A stretch of DNA of 21,026 nucleotides from a virus: IMG/VR virus record IMGVR_UViG_3300038436_000066, positions 1 through 21,026 of that record, one strand, 5' to 3'. Both the position numbers and the translations under genes were made by a program. Every line of letters starts with the position of its first letter. Position 1 is the stretch's first letter. Shown piece after piece: positions 1 to 6,343 of this stretch. The notes under the pieces were generated by a model. It did not search any database, had not been told where the DNA came from, and saw only the letters and a program-made list of their open reading frames with translations.

Positions 1-91
1 CCTCGAGGTCGCCCACCCAGTCGGCAATGGTCTTGATGCCGGTGACCGTGGCCAGGCGCGTCTGGATGGCGGTGTTGATTTCGGCGAGCAT
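1..91 (-). CDS. Mu gp37-like tail/neck protein, N-terminal fragment
   Basis: Only the first 30 codons are in the window, starting at the ATG at 91-89 (MLAEINTAIQ...), preceded by an AGAGG ribosome site five bases upstream. The gene runs off the left edge. It starts ten bases after the stop of the gp36-like gene. Its opening resembles the DUF1834/gp37 family (an N-terminal helix followed by a short strand ending in a Gly-Asp-Leu segment), which in Mu follows gp36 and is part of the head-tail or tail assembly region. The identification rests mainly on position; the fragment is too short for a firm call. Confidence 0.6.
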   Translation of the reverse strand, partial: MLAEINTAIQTRLATVTGIKTIADWVGDLE

Positions 92-100
92 GGCGGCCTC

Positions 101-547
101 TTAATAGTTGTCAAGCGTGCCCGCGGTGCTGCCGCGGCCGATGGTGAACTTGCGGTCGGTCCGGCTGGTGGTAATCTCCACCCCGTCATCGCTCGTCGGC
201 GCCGGGTCGGAGACGCCGAGCGTCACTAGGTCCTTGGCGATATCGCGCAGCAAGCGCACGGCGGACTCGTAGCGGCCCTTCCGCTCTTCCGGCAGCGTCC
301 CCTTTCGCCGGCCATAGAGGTGGTAGATGGCCAGGTCCACCGAGAGCTTGCGGATGATGGCCGGCACGGTCGTAAAGGGCACCGTGTAGCGGCCGCCGCA
401 ATAAGTGTCGATCTCGGCGTCCCCATCGGCGATCGCGCGGGCGACGGCGCTGGCATCGACCTCGCCGAGGCCGTTATCGTCGGTCACCGCGATCAGCTCC
501 TCTTCCGGAAGCTGTTCCAGGATGTCGCTTTGCGTGCAGTAGGGCAT
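101..547 (-). CDS. Mu gp36-like protein (DUF1320)
   Basis: A 148-residue protein that fits the DUF1320 family, to which Mu gp36 belongs; it is a structural or assembly protein of the head-tail neck region. The typical pattern is visible: an N-terminal Tyr-Cys-Thr-Gln-Ser-Asp stretch with a helix (residues 3-20), a helix with Ala-Asp-Gly-Asp-Ala-Glu-Ile-Asp (41-48), a Gly-Gly-Arg-Tyr-Thr-Val-Pro-Phe turn (51-58), then a long helix with Leu-Tyr-Gly-Arg-Arg (77-81). The start ATG at 547 lies three bases after the stop of the upstream HeH protein gene, with GGAG seven bases before it, so the two are translationally linked. The exact function within the virion is not established from sequence. Confidence 0.85.
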   Translation of the reverse strand: MPYCTQSDILEQLPEEELIAVTDDNGLGEVDASAVARAIADGDAEIDTYCGGRYTVPFTTVPAIIRKLSVDLAIYHLYGRRKGTLPEERKGRYESAVRLLRDIAKDLVTLGVSDPAPTSDDGVEITTSRTDRKFTIGRGSTAGTLDNY

Positions 548-550
548 GGC

Positions 551-850
551 TTACTCCGCCGGCGCCGTGGCCTTGAGATAAAGCTCAACCAGGTCCGCTT
601 TCTTGGCTTTATCGGGGATAGCGACCATGAGAGCCTCGAGCTTCCCCTTCAGCTCCGCGACCGTCATTTCTTCGGCCGCTTTGCGGTCCGAGTCGCCGCC
701 GGCATCTACCGCCTCGAAGCGCTGTTTCTTGCTGGTGGCGAGCAGCTCGGCGCCGAAAGCGTCCGGATACTCCTTTTCCTCATCCTGCCGATGCGGGCCG
801 TACGGCTCGACAATGACGCTCGGGCTCGGGCCTAGATATTTAATGCGCAT
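551..850 (-). CDS. Small head-region protein with C-terminal HeH/LEM-like domain (gp35 position)
   Basis: A 99-residue protein. The start ATG at 850 is chosen because AAGGAGG lies five bases upstream; the same frame is open further upstream but would run back into the capsid gene. Residues 1-55 form a beta-rich segment with a Pro-Tyr-Gly-Pro-His turn; residues 62-93 (MTVAELKGKLEALMV...KADLVELYLKA) have the two-helix SAP-like pattern of the HeH/LEM domain, often found in gp35-like proteins between the major capsid and gp36 genes of Mu-like phages. Such domains bind nucleic acid or protein in other settings; its role here is unknown. The call rests on position and the helix pattern. Confidence 0.7.
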   Translation of the reverse strand: MRIKYLGPSPSVIVEPYGPHRQDEEKEYPDAFGAELLATSKKQRFEAVDAGGDSDRKAAEEMTVAELKGKLEALMVAIPDKAKKADLVELYLKATAPAE

Positions 851-917
851 TAAAGCCTCCTTGAAAACGGGCGGCGACTGGCGCCGCCCGGCAGGTCCTG
901 TTTCTTCGCGGCCCCTA

Positions 918-1904
918 TCAGGTCGCGTAGGTGTCTTTCCACAAATAGCCGGCGTAGGCGGAGACAATGACGATATCGGTCTCTTCGGCCACCTCGTAGA
1001 CATCCTGGTGTTTGGCCGCCTCGCGCCAAGTGGTAGTGCGCCGCGGGCCGCCGTTTTCATACGCGATCCGCACCTGCATGCCGGCCGAGACCGTTTTGAG
1101 GCCGACCTTCTTCGGCCGGACTTCGAGAAAGCCCATGCCCTTGCCAGGGTTCACCGTCCAGATGTCGACGGCGTTGAAGTCGTCGCCGGCGACCGTCTCC
1201 TCGGCGTCCGAGTATATGGCCTCGCCGACCAGAACTTCGTCGAGCTCCAGGATGGCCGCCAGCAGCTCCTTGGTGAGCACGCCGCGCTGGGTGTACTTGA
1301 TCTTGTCGAGGATTTGCTCGCACTCGGTGAGCGCCATATAGGTGGCGTAATCGATTGTCAGCACATTGGGGGTCAGGCCGCAGGCACTGCGGATCGCCTT
1401 TTTTGCGGTGGTAATGTCGGCGAGAAACGTATTGGTCGCGCCAGCCGGCGACCAGAGCCCTTCGGCATCCTCGCCGCCGGCGCCGGCGCCGTCCACCCAG
1501 GAGCCGCCGGTAATGGCGGCGGCGATCCGGCGCTCCTTTTTCAGATCGACCTTGTCGCTCGCCAGCTCGATCGCGTCCTGATCGGGCTGGACCACCGGCG
1601 CCCCTTGCGACTTGGCAAAGCGGCGGTCCTCGTCGGTCACCTCGGAGGCAAAGGCGTACTCCTTGGTGGCGACATTGACCGTGCCGGTAGCCGGTTTGCC
1701 CCGCCGCGCTTCCGTGCCCGGCGCCCGAATGCCGGCTTCGTCGCGGAACCAGTCGCCGCGCTTGTAGACGGTGATTTTGGCCTTGGGATCGGCGCCGTCG
1801 AGAATGGGCATGACCCGGTCGCCGATATATTTGAGGTTGCGGTAGGCAACCGAGACGCCGGCCAGCGGCCCGGCGATGATGCGCTCTTTGACGTTCTGTC
1901 CCAT
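918..1904 (-). CDS. Major capsid protein (HK97-fold type)
   Basis: A 328-residue protein in the major head subunit position, after the protease/scaffold and decoration genes. The start ATG at 1904 has AAAGGAG seven bases upstream. The N-terminal part contains the pattern common to many phage coat proteins: a Tyr-Ile-Gly-Asp-Arg-Val-Met-Pro segment (26-33), a Thr-Val-Tyr-Lys-Arg-Gly-Asp-Trp-Phe-Arg-Asp-Glu-Ala segment (45-57), then Arg-Ala-Pro-Gly-Thr-Glu. The middle has a Leu-Thr-Ile-Asp-Tyr-Ala-Thr-Tyr A-domain-like segment. It does not look like classical Mu gpT, so the capsid appears to come from another coat-protein lineage, as in several other transposable phages. I am sure of the role and less sure of the subfamily. 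Confidence 0.85.
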   Translation of the reverse strand: MGQNVKERIIAGPLAGVSVAYRNLKYIGDRVMPILDGADPKAKITVYKRGDWFRDEAGIRAPGTEARRGKPATGTVNVATKEYAFASEVTDEDRRFAKSQGAPVVQPDQDAIELASDKVDLKKERRIAAAITGGSWVDGAGAGGEDAEGLWSPAGATNTFLADITTAKKAIRSACGLTPNVLTIDYATYMALTECEQILDKIKYTQRGVLTKELLAAILELDEVLVGEAIYSDAEETVAGDDFNAVDIWTVNPGKGMGFLEVRPKKVGLKTVSAGMQVRIAYENGGPRRTTTWREAAKHQDVYEVAEETDIVIVSAYAGYLWKDTYAT

Positions 1905-1932
1905 GATGTTCTCCTTTCAAATTGGTTTGCTG

Positions 1933-1988
1933 ACCCCCTCCCCGTCCCTCCCCCTTCAAAGGCGGAAGGGGGAGGGGGAAATGCCCTC
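1933..1988. repeat. Intergenic palindromic repeat, CCCTC/GAGGG family
   Basis: In the gap between the capsid and decoration genes. CTCCCCCTTC (1948-1957) and GAAGGGGGAG (1965-1974) form a perfect 10-bp inverted repeat with a 7-base loop, flanked by CCCCTCCCCG and CCCTCACCC tracts. The flanks resemble the copy at 15955-15992. It looks like a host-type dispersed repeat rather than a phage signal. A role in stopping or attenuating transcription between the two genes is possible but not shown. Confidence 0.7.
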
Positions 1989-2003
1989 ACCCGCAAAGCT
2001 GCC

Positions 2004-3098
2004 TTACACCGTGGACAGCGCCACGCCGTCGTTGTAGGTCACCCGCCAGACCAGCGAGCCGCCGACGGTCATCGCGGTGAGCGTGCAGGCATCCGCCACG
2101 GCGCCGAAGGTAAGCGTATTGTTGCCGGTCTGGTTGACGGTGGTCGCCGCGGTGACGACAATGTTGCCGACATGGGTGTCGTCGATCAGGCTGATCGTCT
2201 GGCCCATGAACGCCGGGGCGGCGATCGTCCGCGTTTCGGCGCCGGCCGAGGTCATGGCGCAGACGCCCGATTCGGTGACGGCGATGGCGCCGGCGTTGCC
2301 GGGATCGGCAATGGTGTCGTTGCGCCGGTCGACGGTGTTCGGGGTCTCGGTAAGCTCGTAGATGGTGACCGCTTCGGCGGCGGCGGTAACATTGGTACAA
2401 ACCGCCAGGAACCGCTTGGTATAGCCGCGGCGGATGGTCATCGTTCCGGTGAGCGTCACCCCGGCGCCGGCGGTAAGGGTGATGGTCTCGTTGGCGTCGG
2501 CGGTGTTCTTGATCGTGAACTCGAAGGAGCTGCCGACGATTGCCCCGGCAATCGCGGCCACGATCTGGGCCGCGGTCGCGGTCACATCGGAGCGGTTGGC
2601 GCCGGCCGGGTCGCGGAGCAAAAGCCCGCCGATCATCTCCGCCGCGCTCCAGGTATTCGCCCCGCCGGTAGTGTCCGTGGTGACCGTGGTCACATGGGCC
2701 ACGGCGTCGTTGATGCCCGGGAATGGCGAGGTGAGCAGCACGCTCGCCAGATCGTCCTCGGCACCGGTAGACTCGATCACCTGCGCCCGGGTATAGGCCG
2801 GGGCGCCGGCGCTGGTCTTGCCTTTGCCGGCATCGGTGGCGCTTACATATTCCGGCATAACGAACGTCCCGATGCCCAGGGCGGCATTGGCCACCATCTT
2901 GCTCGCCCCGAGCAGCCGGACGTTGGCCGCCTCGCCGGATGCGGGCGCGTTCTGCAGGATGCCGAGCCCGACCTCGGTTTCCGAGTCCGGCCGCCGGACC
3001 GTGCCGGCGCTGGTCAGCACCACAAATCGATATTGATCGTTGCTCAAGTCCTCGCCGGCCGGCCACGCCAGGTCGAGCACCCCTTTTTCGGTCGTCAT
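2004..3098 (-). CDS. Capsid decoration protein with two C-terminal beta-rich (head-fibre-like) domains
   Basis: A 364-residue protein between protease/scaffold and major capsid, the usual place of head decoration proteins. ATG at 3098 with GGAGG eight bases upstream. Residues 1-110 match the DUF2190-like pattern: a Leu-Thr-Ser-Ala-Gly-Thr-Val strand (28-34), Glu-Val-Gly-Leu-Gly-Ile-Leu-Gln-Asn-Ala (42-51), then Gly-Ala-Ser-Lys with alternating Ala/Gly strands. Residues about 150-252 form a Thr/Ala/Gly-rich beta domain with a Gly-Ala-Gly-Val-Thr-Leu-Thr-Gly segment, and about 255-364 a second one of similar composition. Plain decoration proteins of this type are often only about 110-130 residues, so the protein is probably elongated and projects from the capsid. 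No enzyme motif is seen. Confidence 0.75.
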   Translation of the reverse strand: MTTEKGVLDLAWPAGEDLSNDQYRFVVLTSAGTVRRPDSETEVGLGILQNAPASGEAANVRLLGASKMVANAALGIGTFVMPEYVSATDAGKGKTSAGAPAYTRAQVIESTGAEDDLASVLLTSPFPGINDAVAHVTTVTTDTTGGANTWSAAEMIGGLLLRDPAGANRSDVTATAAQIVAAIAGAIVGSSFEFTIKNTADANETITLTAGAGVTLTGTMTIRRGYTKRFLAVCTNVTAAAEAVTIYELTETPNTVDRRNDTIADPGNAGAIAVTESGVCAMTSAGAETRTIAAPAFMGQTISLIDDTHVGNIVVTAATTVNQTGNNTLTFGAVADACTLTAMTVGGSLVWRVTYNDGVALSTV

Positions 3099-3135
3099 TG
3101 CTTAATCCTCCATACTGAGTGATGAGTCGTCATAG

Positions 3136-3162
3136 GTCGGGTTAGCGCGAGCGTAACCCGAC
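3136..3162. repeat. REP-type palindrome GTCGGGTTA...TAACCCGAC
   Basis: GTCGGGTTA (3136-3144) pairs with TAACCCGAC (3154-3162), and the stem continues inward as CGC/GCG with one bulged base and a 2-base loop. It fills most of the 70-base gap between the protease/scaffold stop and the decoration gene start. This palindrome type is familiar as a dispersed intergenic repeat in many beta- and gammaproteobacterial chromosomes. It is a separate family from the CCCCCTTT repeats elsewhere in the window. Confidence 0.75.
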
Positions 3163-3168
3163 AACTCG

Positions 3169-3684
3169 CTATGCCAGGCTCGCCGCGTACTCCTGCGCCA
3201 GGTCCGGATGCTCCCGCTGCACCTCGCTGAAGGCGGCGGAAAATCCCAGCTCCGGTTTGGCTTCGAGTTTTTTTCGGGTGAGCGCTTCGAGCTTGGCCCC
3301 GGCATCGCCACCGCCGACATTCTTATTCCGGCCGGCCGCCTCGCCGAATTCGATCAGCTTCGGCAGGCTGTCGATAAAGGCCATGAACCAGTTAAGGCCG
3401 GTCTGCTTTTCGCCGGCGTCGCTAAAGGCGAGCGCCTCCTCGCTGTCAAGCCGCTCACAGAAGGCGGCAAGGCCCGCATCTTTCCATGCCGGTGCGATCT
3501 TGCCGGCCGCGACGCCGTCGGCGATCCACTTCTTGATGGTGGCTTTAGTGGTCGTCCGGCGCTCGTCCTTGGCCTTCTCGGCGAACTCCGCCTCCACCTT
3601 TTTGCGCTCCGCTGCCGCGGCGTCATCGGCCGCTTTTTTGCGGATCGCCTCCACATCCTGCTCGGTAAACGTTTTGTCAGGCAT
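3169..3684 (-). CDS. Nested in-frame scaffold protein (Mu gpZ-like internal start)
   Basis: Inside the protease gene, the ATG at 3684 (codon 214, MPDKTFTEQD...) is preceded by AGGAGGG four bases upstream, as good as any ribosome site in the window. Translation from it would give a 171-residue protein of only the charged, coiled-coil scaffold half. In Mu, and similarly in lambda (C/Nu3), scaffold is made from an internal start in the protease gene. I therefore list it as a separate product; the sequence shows the start signals, and the protein's existence is inference. Confidence 0.65.
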   Translation of the reverse strand: MPDKTFTEQDVEAIRKKAADDAAAAERKKVEAEFAEKAKDERRTTTKATIKKWIADGVAAGKIAPAWKDAGLAAFCERLDSEEALAFSDAGEKQTGLNWFMAFIDSLPKLIEFGEAAGRNKNVGGGDAGAKLEALTRKKLEAKPELGFSAAFSEVQREHPDLAQEYAASLA

Positions 3685-4323
3685 ACTGCCCTCCTCTTGC
3701 TTTGCGGGGCGGTTTGCCCCTTGTTCTGTGAAGCCGGTCTCCTCCGCCGGCCGTTTCGCCTCTTCCTGCATATATTCGAGGTCCCAGTCCGGAATGATCC
3801 GGTCCGCCTTTTCCTGGCCTTCCTTTTCAATGAGAAAGTCGCGCAGGCGGCGAAAGATCCGGGTGATGGTCCCGGTCGCCTCGCCGAATTCGAAAACCGG
3901 CCCGCTCTCGTCGCTGCCGAACTTGATGTCGGCCAGCCCCTTTACCGCCGGGGGCGCGGCGCCCAGAAAGCCGACATGGCGCAGCCGGCCGTCCTGGTAG
4001 AACTTGACCGAGCGCTTTTTGAAGAGCCCGCGCTGGACCATGTCCGCAAACTCGGGCACCACCTGCTTGAACTTGGCCAGCATGACCTTGCGGCCTTTGG
4101 CATCGGTGCCGCTTTTGACGCCTTCCACCCAGGCATAGGCCGGGGCGTCGGTGGTCGGGTGGCCGATCACCGCCGGCGGCTCGTGGGCGGCCGGGTCGAA
4201 GGTGGCGACGGCTCTGTCGATCAGCGCGTCGCCGTCATGCTCGGCGCCGCTCATGTCCGTTTGTCTTCCGCCGGCAAAAACCTCGATGTAATCGTCGAAT
4301 CCTGCGAACTGTGGCTGTGACAT
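3169..4323 (-). CDS. I: Head maturation protease fused to scaffold (Mu gp32 / I protein)
   Basis: A 384-residue protein of the Mu I family. The N-terminal part (about 1-150) is the protease: Ile-Gly-His-Pro-Thr-Thr-Asp-Ala-Pro-Ala-Tyr-Ala-Trp-Val (53-66) holds a conserved His (55), and Phe-Lys-Lys-Arg-Ser-Val-Lys-Phe-Tyr (101-109) holds the probable catalytic Ser (105), by analogy with the herpes-assemblin-like phage proteases. Residues about 214-300 are charged and likely coiled coil, as expected of a scaffold. The ATG at 4323 lies four bases after the stop of the gp31-like gene (4327). An internal start with a strong ribosome site at 3684 is listed separately. The protease would cleave scaffold and itself during head maturation. 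Confidence 0.88.
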   Translation of the reverse strand: MSQPQFAGFDDYIEVFAGGRQTDMSGAEHDGDALIDRAVATFDPAAHEPPAVIGHPTTDAPAYAWVEGVKSGTDAKGRKVMLAKFKQVVPEFADMVQRGLFKKRSVKFYQDGRLRHVGFLGAAPPAVKGLADIKFGSDESGPVFEFGEATGTITRIFRRLRDFLIEKEGQEKADRIIPDWDLEYMQEEAKRPAEETGFTEQGANRPAKQEEGSMPDKTFTEQDVEAIRKKAADDAAAAERKKVEAEFAEKAKDERRTTTKATIKKWIADGVAAGKIAPAWKDAGLAAFCERLDSEEALAFSDAGEKQTGLNWFMAFIDSLPKLIEFGEAAGRNKNVGGGDAGAKLEALTRKKLEAKPELGFSAAFSEVQREHPDLAQEYAASLA

Positions 4324-4326
4324 TTC

Positions 4327-4863
4327 TCACCTCGTCAGATAGTCGTTTACAAGCCCGGCGATGGTCCGCCAGTCCTCGGCCTGCACCATGAGCCAGGGCC
4401 GGGCCGGGAGCTTCAGATTCGCCTTGCGGCTGTGGCCCTTCACGTTTACTCGGCTGGGCGTTTTCAGCGCCCGGCCGAATGCCTGCTTGATCACCCGCAC
4501 ATGCGGCCGCACGTTTTGCGTTACCGATGTGCTTGAGCCCAGGTGATGCGCGGCGCCATAGACGACGTTGGTCCCCACCCGGACAGAGCTGGCCGAGGCC
4601 GAAAACGCGATCGAATTCATCAGCCGCTTGGTGTCGACCAGGGTCTGGCCGCTTTTAGCGCCGTAGGCCGCGTCACCCTTGGCTCGCTTGGACGGCTGCC
4701 ATTTGACCGGCCGGCCGCCGGCCCGGAAGTTGCGGCGCACACTCTCGCGGAGCACCATGCCGATGCGGCGCATGAGCGGCTCGCGGTGATCGACCTTGGC
4801 GAGCAAGCTCCGGATGCCGTCGGTCACTTCGTGATCGTCGATTCGTAAGGTGATGCCGCTCAT
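4327..4863 (-). CDS. Phage virion morphogenesis protein (Mu gp31/gpG family)
   Basis: A 178-residue protein with the PF05069 (Phage_tail_S) pattern: an N-terminal helix region with Leu-Leu-Ala-Lys-Val-Asp (20-25), Arg-Arg-Ile-Gly-Met-Val-Leu-Arg-Glu-Ser-Val-Arg-Arg-Asn-Phe (32-46), a Lys-Trp-Gln-Pro-Ser segment (54-58), Leu-Val-Asp-Thr-Lys-Arg-Leu-Met-Asn-Ser-Ile (75-85), then Tyr-Gly-Ala-Ala-His-His-Leu-Gly, and a C-terminal Pro-Ala-Arg-Pro-Trp-Leu segment. In Mu, gp31 (G) acts in head or tail completion between the MuF-type protein and protease genes, as here. ATG at 4863 has only a weak GGGG ribosome site. It is separated from the MuF gene by a 220-base gap, unlike its tightly packed neighbours. 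Confidence 0.85.
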   Translation of the reverse strand: MSGITLRIDDHEVTDGIRSLLAKVDHREPLMRRIGMVLRESVRRNFRAGGRPVKWQPSKRAKGDAAYGAKSGQTLVDTKRLMNSIAFSASASSVRVGTNVVYGAAHHLGSSTSVTQNVRPHVRVIKQAFGRALKTPSRVNVKGHSRKANLKLPARPWLMVQAEDWRTIAGLVNDYLTR

Positions 4864-5083
4864 GGAACCCCGTTTAAACTATCTTTAAATTGCCCCAGGA
4901 CCGGCGCGGCCCACGTTTGCCGGGGGTCAGTACCCCGGAAACGATTCTGGGGCATTCTGGAGCGTTTTTTTATTGCCGCTGTTTTACCCGCCTGCTAAGC
5001 TGGAAATGTCAACGGGACGCATGTACGCCAGGGGGGCCACCCTGCCAGGAAGCGCATGCGGGCCGGGGTGTGCGCCGCCCCGG
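4864..5083 (-). other. Non-coding gap between MuF and gp31 genes; possible promoter region
   Basis: The longest gene-free stretch in the structural operon. On the minus strand it holds a perfect TTGACA hexamer (5009-5004) and an AATAAAAAAA tract about 35 bases further on, but no convincing -10 box at 17 bases. A CCGGGG/CCCCGG hairpin lies near 4919-4938, and CCAGAAT is repeated in tandem just upstream of it. In Mu a late promoter lies ahead of the I gene region, so a promoter here is plausible. No coding frame with a start signal was seen. Confidence 0.35.
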
Positions 5084-6343
5084 TCAGCGCCCGTACAGCA
5101 GCAAGCCCAGCCGCTGCCGCTCCACATAGCCCAGGTCCGGCAGCCCGCCCTTGAACGGCACAAAGGCCGTTACCCCGCTCCACACCCCGTCGATCACTTC
5201 GAACACCGCCAGGCCGCCGATCCGCTCCTTGTCCGCCGTCTTCCACAGCGAGATGTAGCGCCGGGCGAGCCGCGCCTTGCCGGCCGCGTTCTTCTGCGGC
5301 GTCAGCCAAATCTCGTAAGGCTCGACGAGCATCGCTTCGAGCAGCGGCACCATCTCGCCATGGCCGGCCTTGCCGAACTTGTACACGGGCGCCGCGCCCG
5401 GCGTTTTGTCCACCAGGAAGCTGCGGAGCGACAGCACCACCGGCTCGCCGGCCGCGTCGCGGATCAGCTTTTCCTCGCCATAACGGCGGAGGAACTCGGC
5501 CCGGTAGAAGTCATCCCCCTGGCCAGCGGGCAGCAGCATGCCTTCATCCACCGCCGCCAGCTTTGCCGGCTGGACATTGGCGAGCGCCCGGCGGCCGTAA
5601 TCGGCCGGCGTGTGCAGCGATGGCAGGGGCTCATAGAGCCCGCCGCCGCCCGCGCTATCGACCACGCCGCCCCACACGGTCTTGCCCGGATGGTGGGCAA
5701 AGCCGGGATCAGGGATGAGCGGCCGCGCCGGCACGCGGTTGCCGGTCACCGGATCGAGCGGCTCGATAAGCCTGCCGGTCGGGTCCTCGGTTTCCACCTT
5801 CAGGCCGCGCTCGGCGACCTCGCCTTCGGTGAGCGCCATCACCGAGCAGCGGCAGCGGAACCCGTTCGGCGGGTACCAGGTGTCCCAAAATTGATGATTG
5901 GCCGGGAACACCTTGCCATCGAGCGCCCGGTGTGTCGGCCGCGTGCGGCGATCGTTGACCGCGTCGTACTCCCAATAGGGGAAGCTGTCGGCCATTTCCT
6001 GCAGCTCGCGGTAGCGGCCGACATTGTAGGCGGTCTGGATGTTGGTGCGGAAAATGTTGTCCACCCGCCAGGAGCTTAGCCCCGTCCAGCCGCGGCGCTC
6101 GAAGATCGCCGCGCATTGCGCCTTGAAGTCGCCAAAGCTGATGCCATCCTCCATCGCCCGCTGCAGGGCCTCGAAAACCGTGGCCAGCTCCGCGCCCTTG
6201 GCAATGCCGCCGATCCCGAAGGCCAGCGTCTTCACCTCGTCGGCCAGCCGGTTGAACTGGCCGGGCGAAAGCTGGACCTTGGACCGCCAGAATTCGGCCG
6301 CGGCTTCGAGGGTGATCGGCGAAAGGACCAGCTCAGCCATCAT
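5084..6343 (-). CDS. MuF-type head morphogenesis protein (Mu gp30) with C-terminal PBECR2-like nuclease/toxin domain
   Basis: A 419-residue protein. Residues about 55-175 are the SPP1 gp7/MuF head morphogenesis domain, with Asp-Arg-Arg-Thr-Arg-Pro-Thr-His-Arg-Ala-Leu-Asp-Gly (131-143) and Tyr-Pro-Pro-Asn-Gly-Phe-Arg-Cys-Arg-Cys (157-166). It joins the portal, is packaged, and may enter the cell with DNA. Residues about 305-415 resemble the phage PBECR2 domain (Barnase/EndoU/ColicinE5/RelE-like fold): Lys-Ala-Gly-His (325-328), Glu-Pro-Tyr-Glu-Ile-Trp-Leu (341-347), Arg-Arg-Tyr-Ile-Ser-Leu-Trp (361-367), then Val-Thr-Ala-Phe (391-394). The gene overlaps the portal stop by 11 bases. AGGAGGG precedes the tandem ATGs at 6343 and 6340; spacing favours 6340. 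The nuclease assignment is by pattern and needs a profile search. Confidence 0.85.
   Translation of the reverse strand: MMAELVLSPITLEAAAEFWRSKVQLSPGQFNRLADEVKTLAFGIGGIAKGAELATVFEALQRAMEDGISFGDFKAQCAAIFERRGWTGLSSWRVDNIFRTNIQTAYNVGRYRELQEMADSFPYWEYDAVNDRRTRPTHRALDGKVFPANHQFWDTWYPPNGFRCRCSVMALTEGEVAERGLKVETEDPTGRLIEPLDPVTGNRVPARPLIPDPGFAHHPGKTVWGGVVDSAGGGGLYEPLPSLHTPADYGRRALANVQPAKLAAVDEGMLLPAGQGDDFYRAEFLRRYGEEKLIRDAAGEPVVLSLRSFLVDKTPGAAPVYKFGKAGHGEMVPLLEAMLVEPYEIWLTPQKNAAGKARLARRYISLWKTADKERIGGLAVFEVIDGVWSGVTAFVPFKGGLPDLGYVERQRLGLLLYGR

Noticed and set aside
603-3122. A very long open frame on the plus strand (839 codons) across the capsid and decoration genes
   Set aside because: It is Gly/Arg/Ala-rich with no recognisable domain, crosses a palindromic repeat, and lies opposite two genes with good starts and family matches. 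Long antisense frames are expected in GC-rich DNA.
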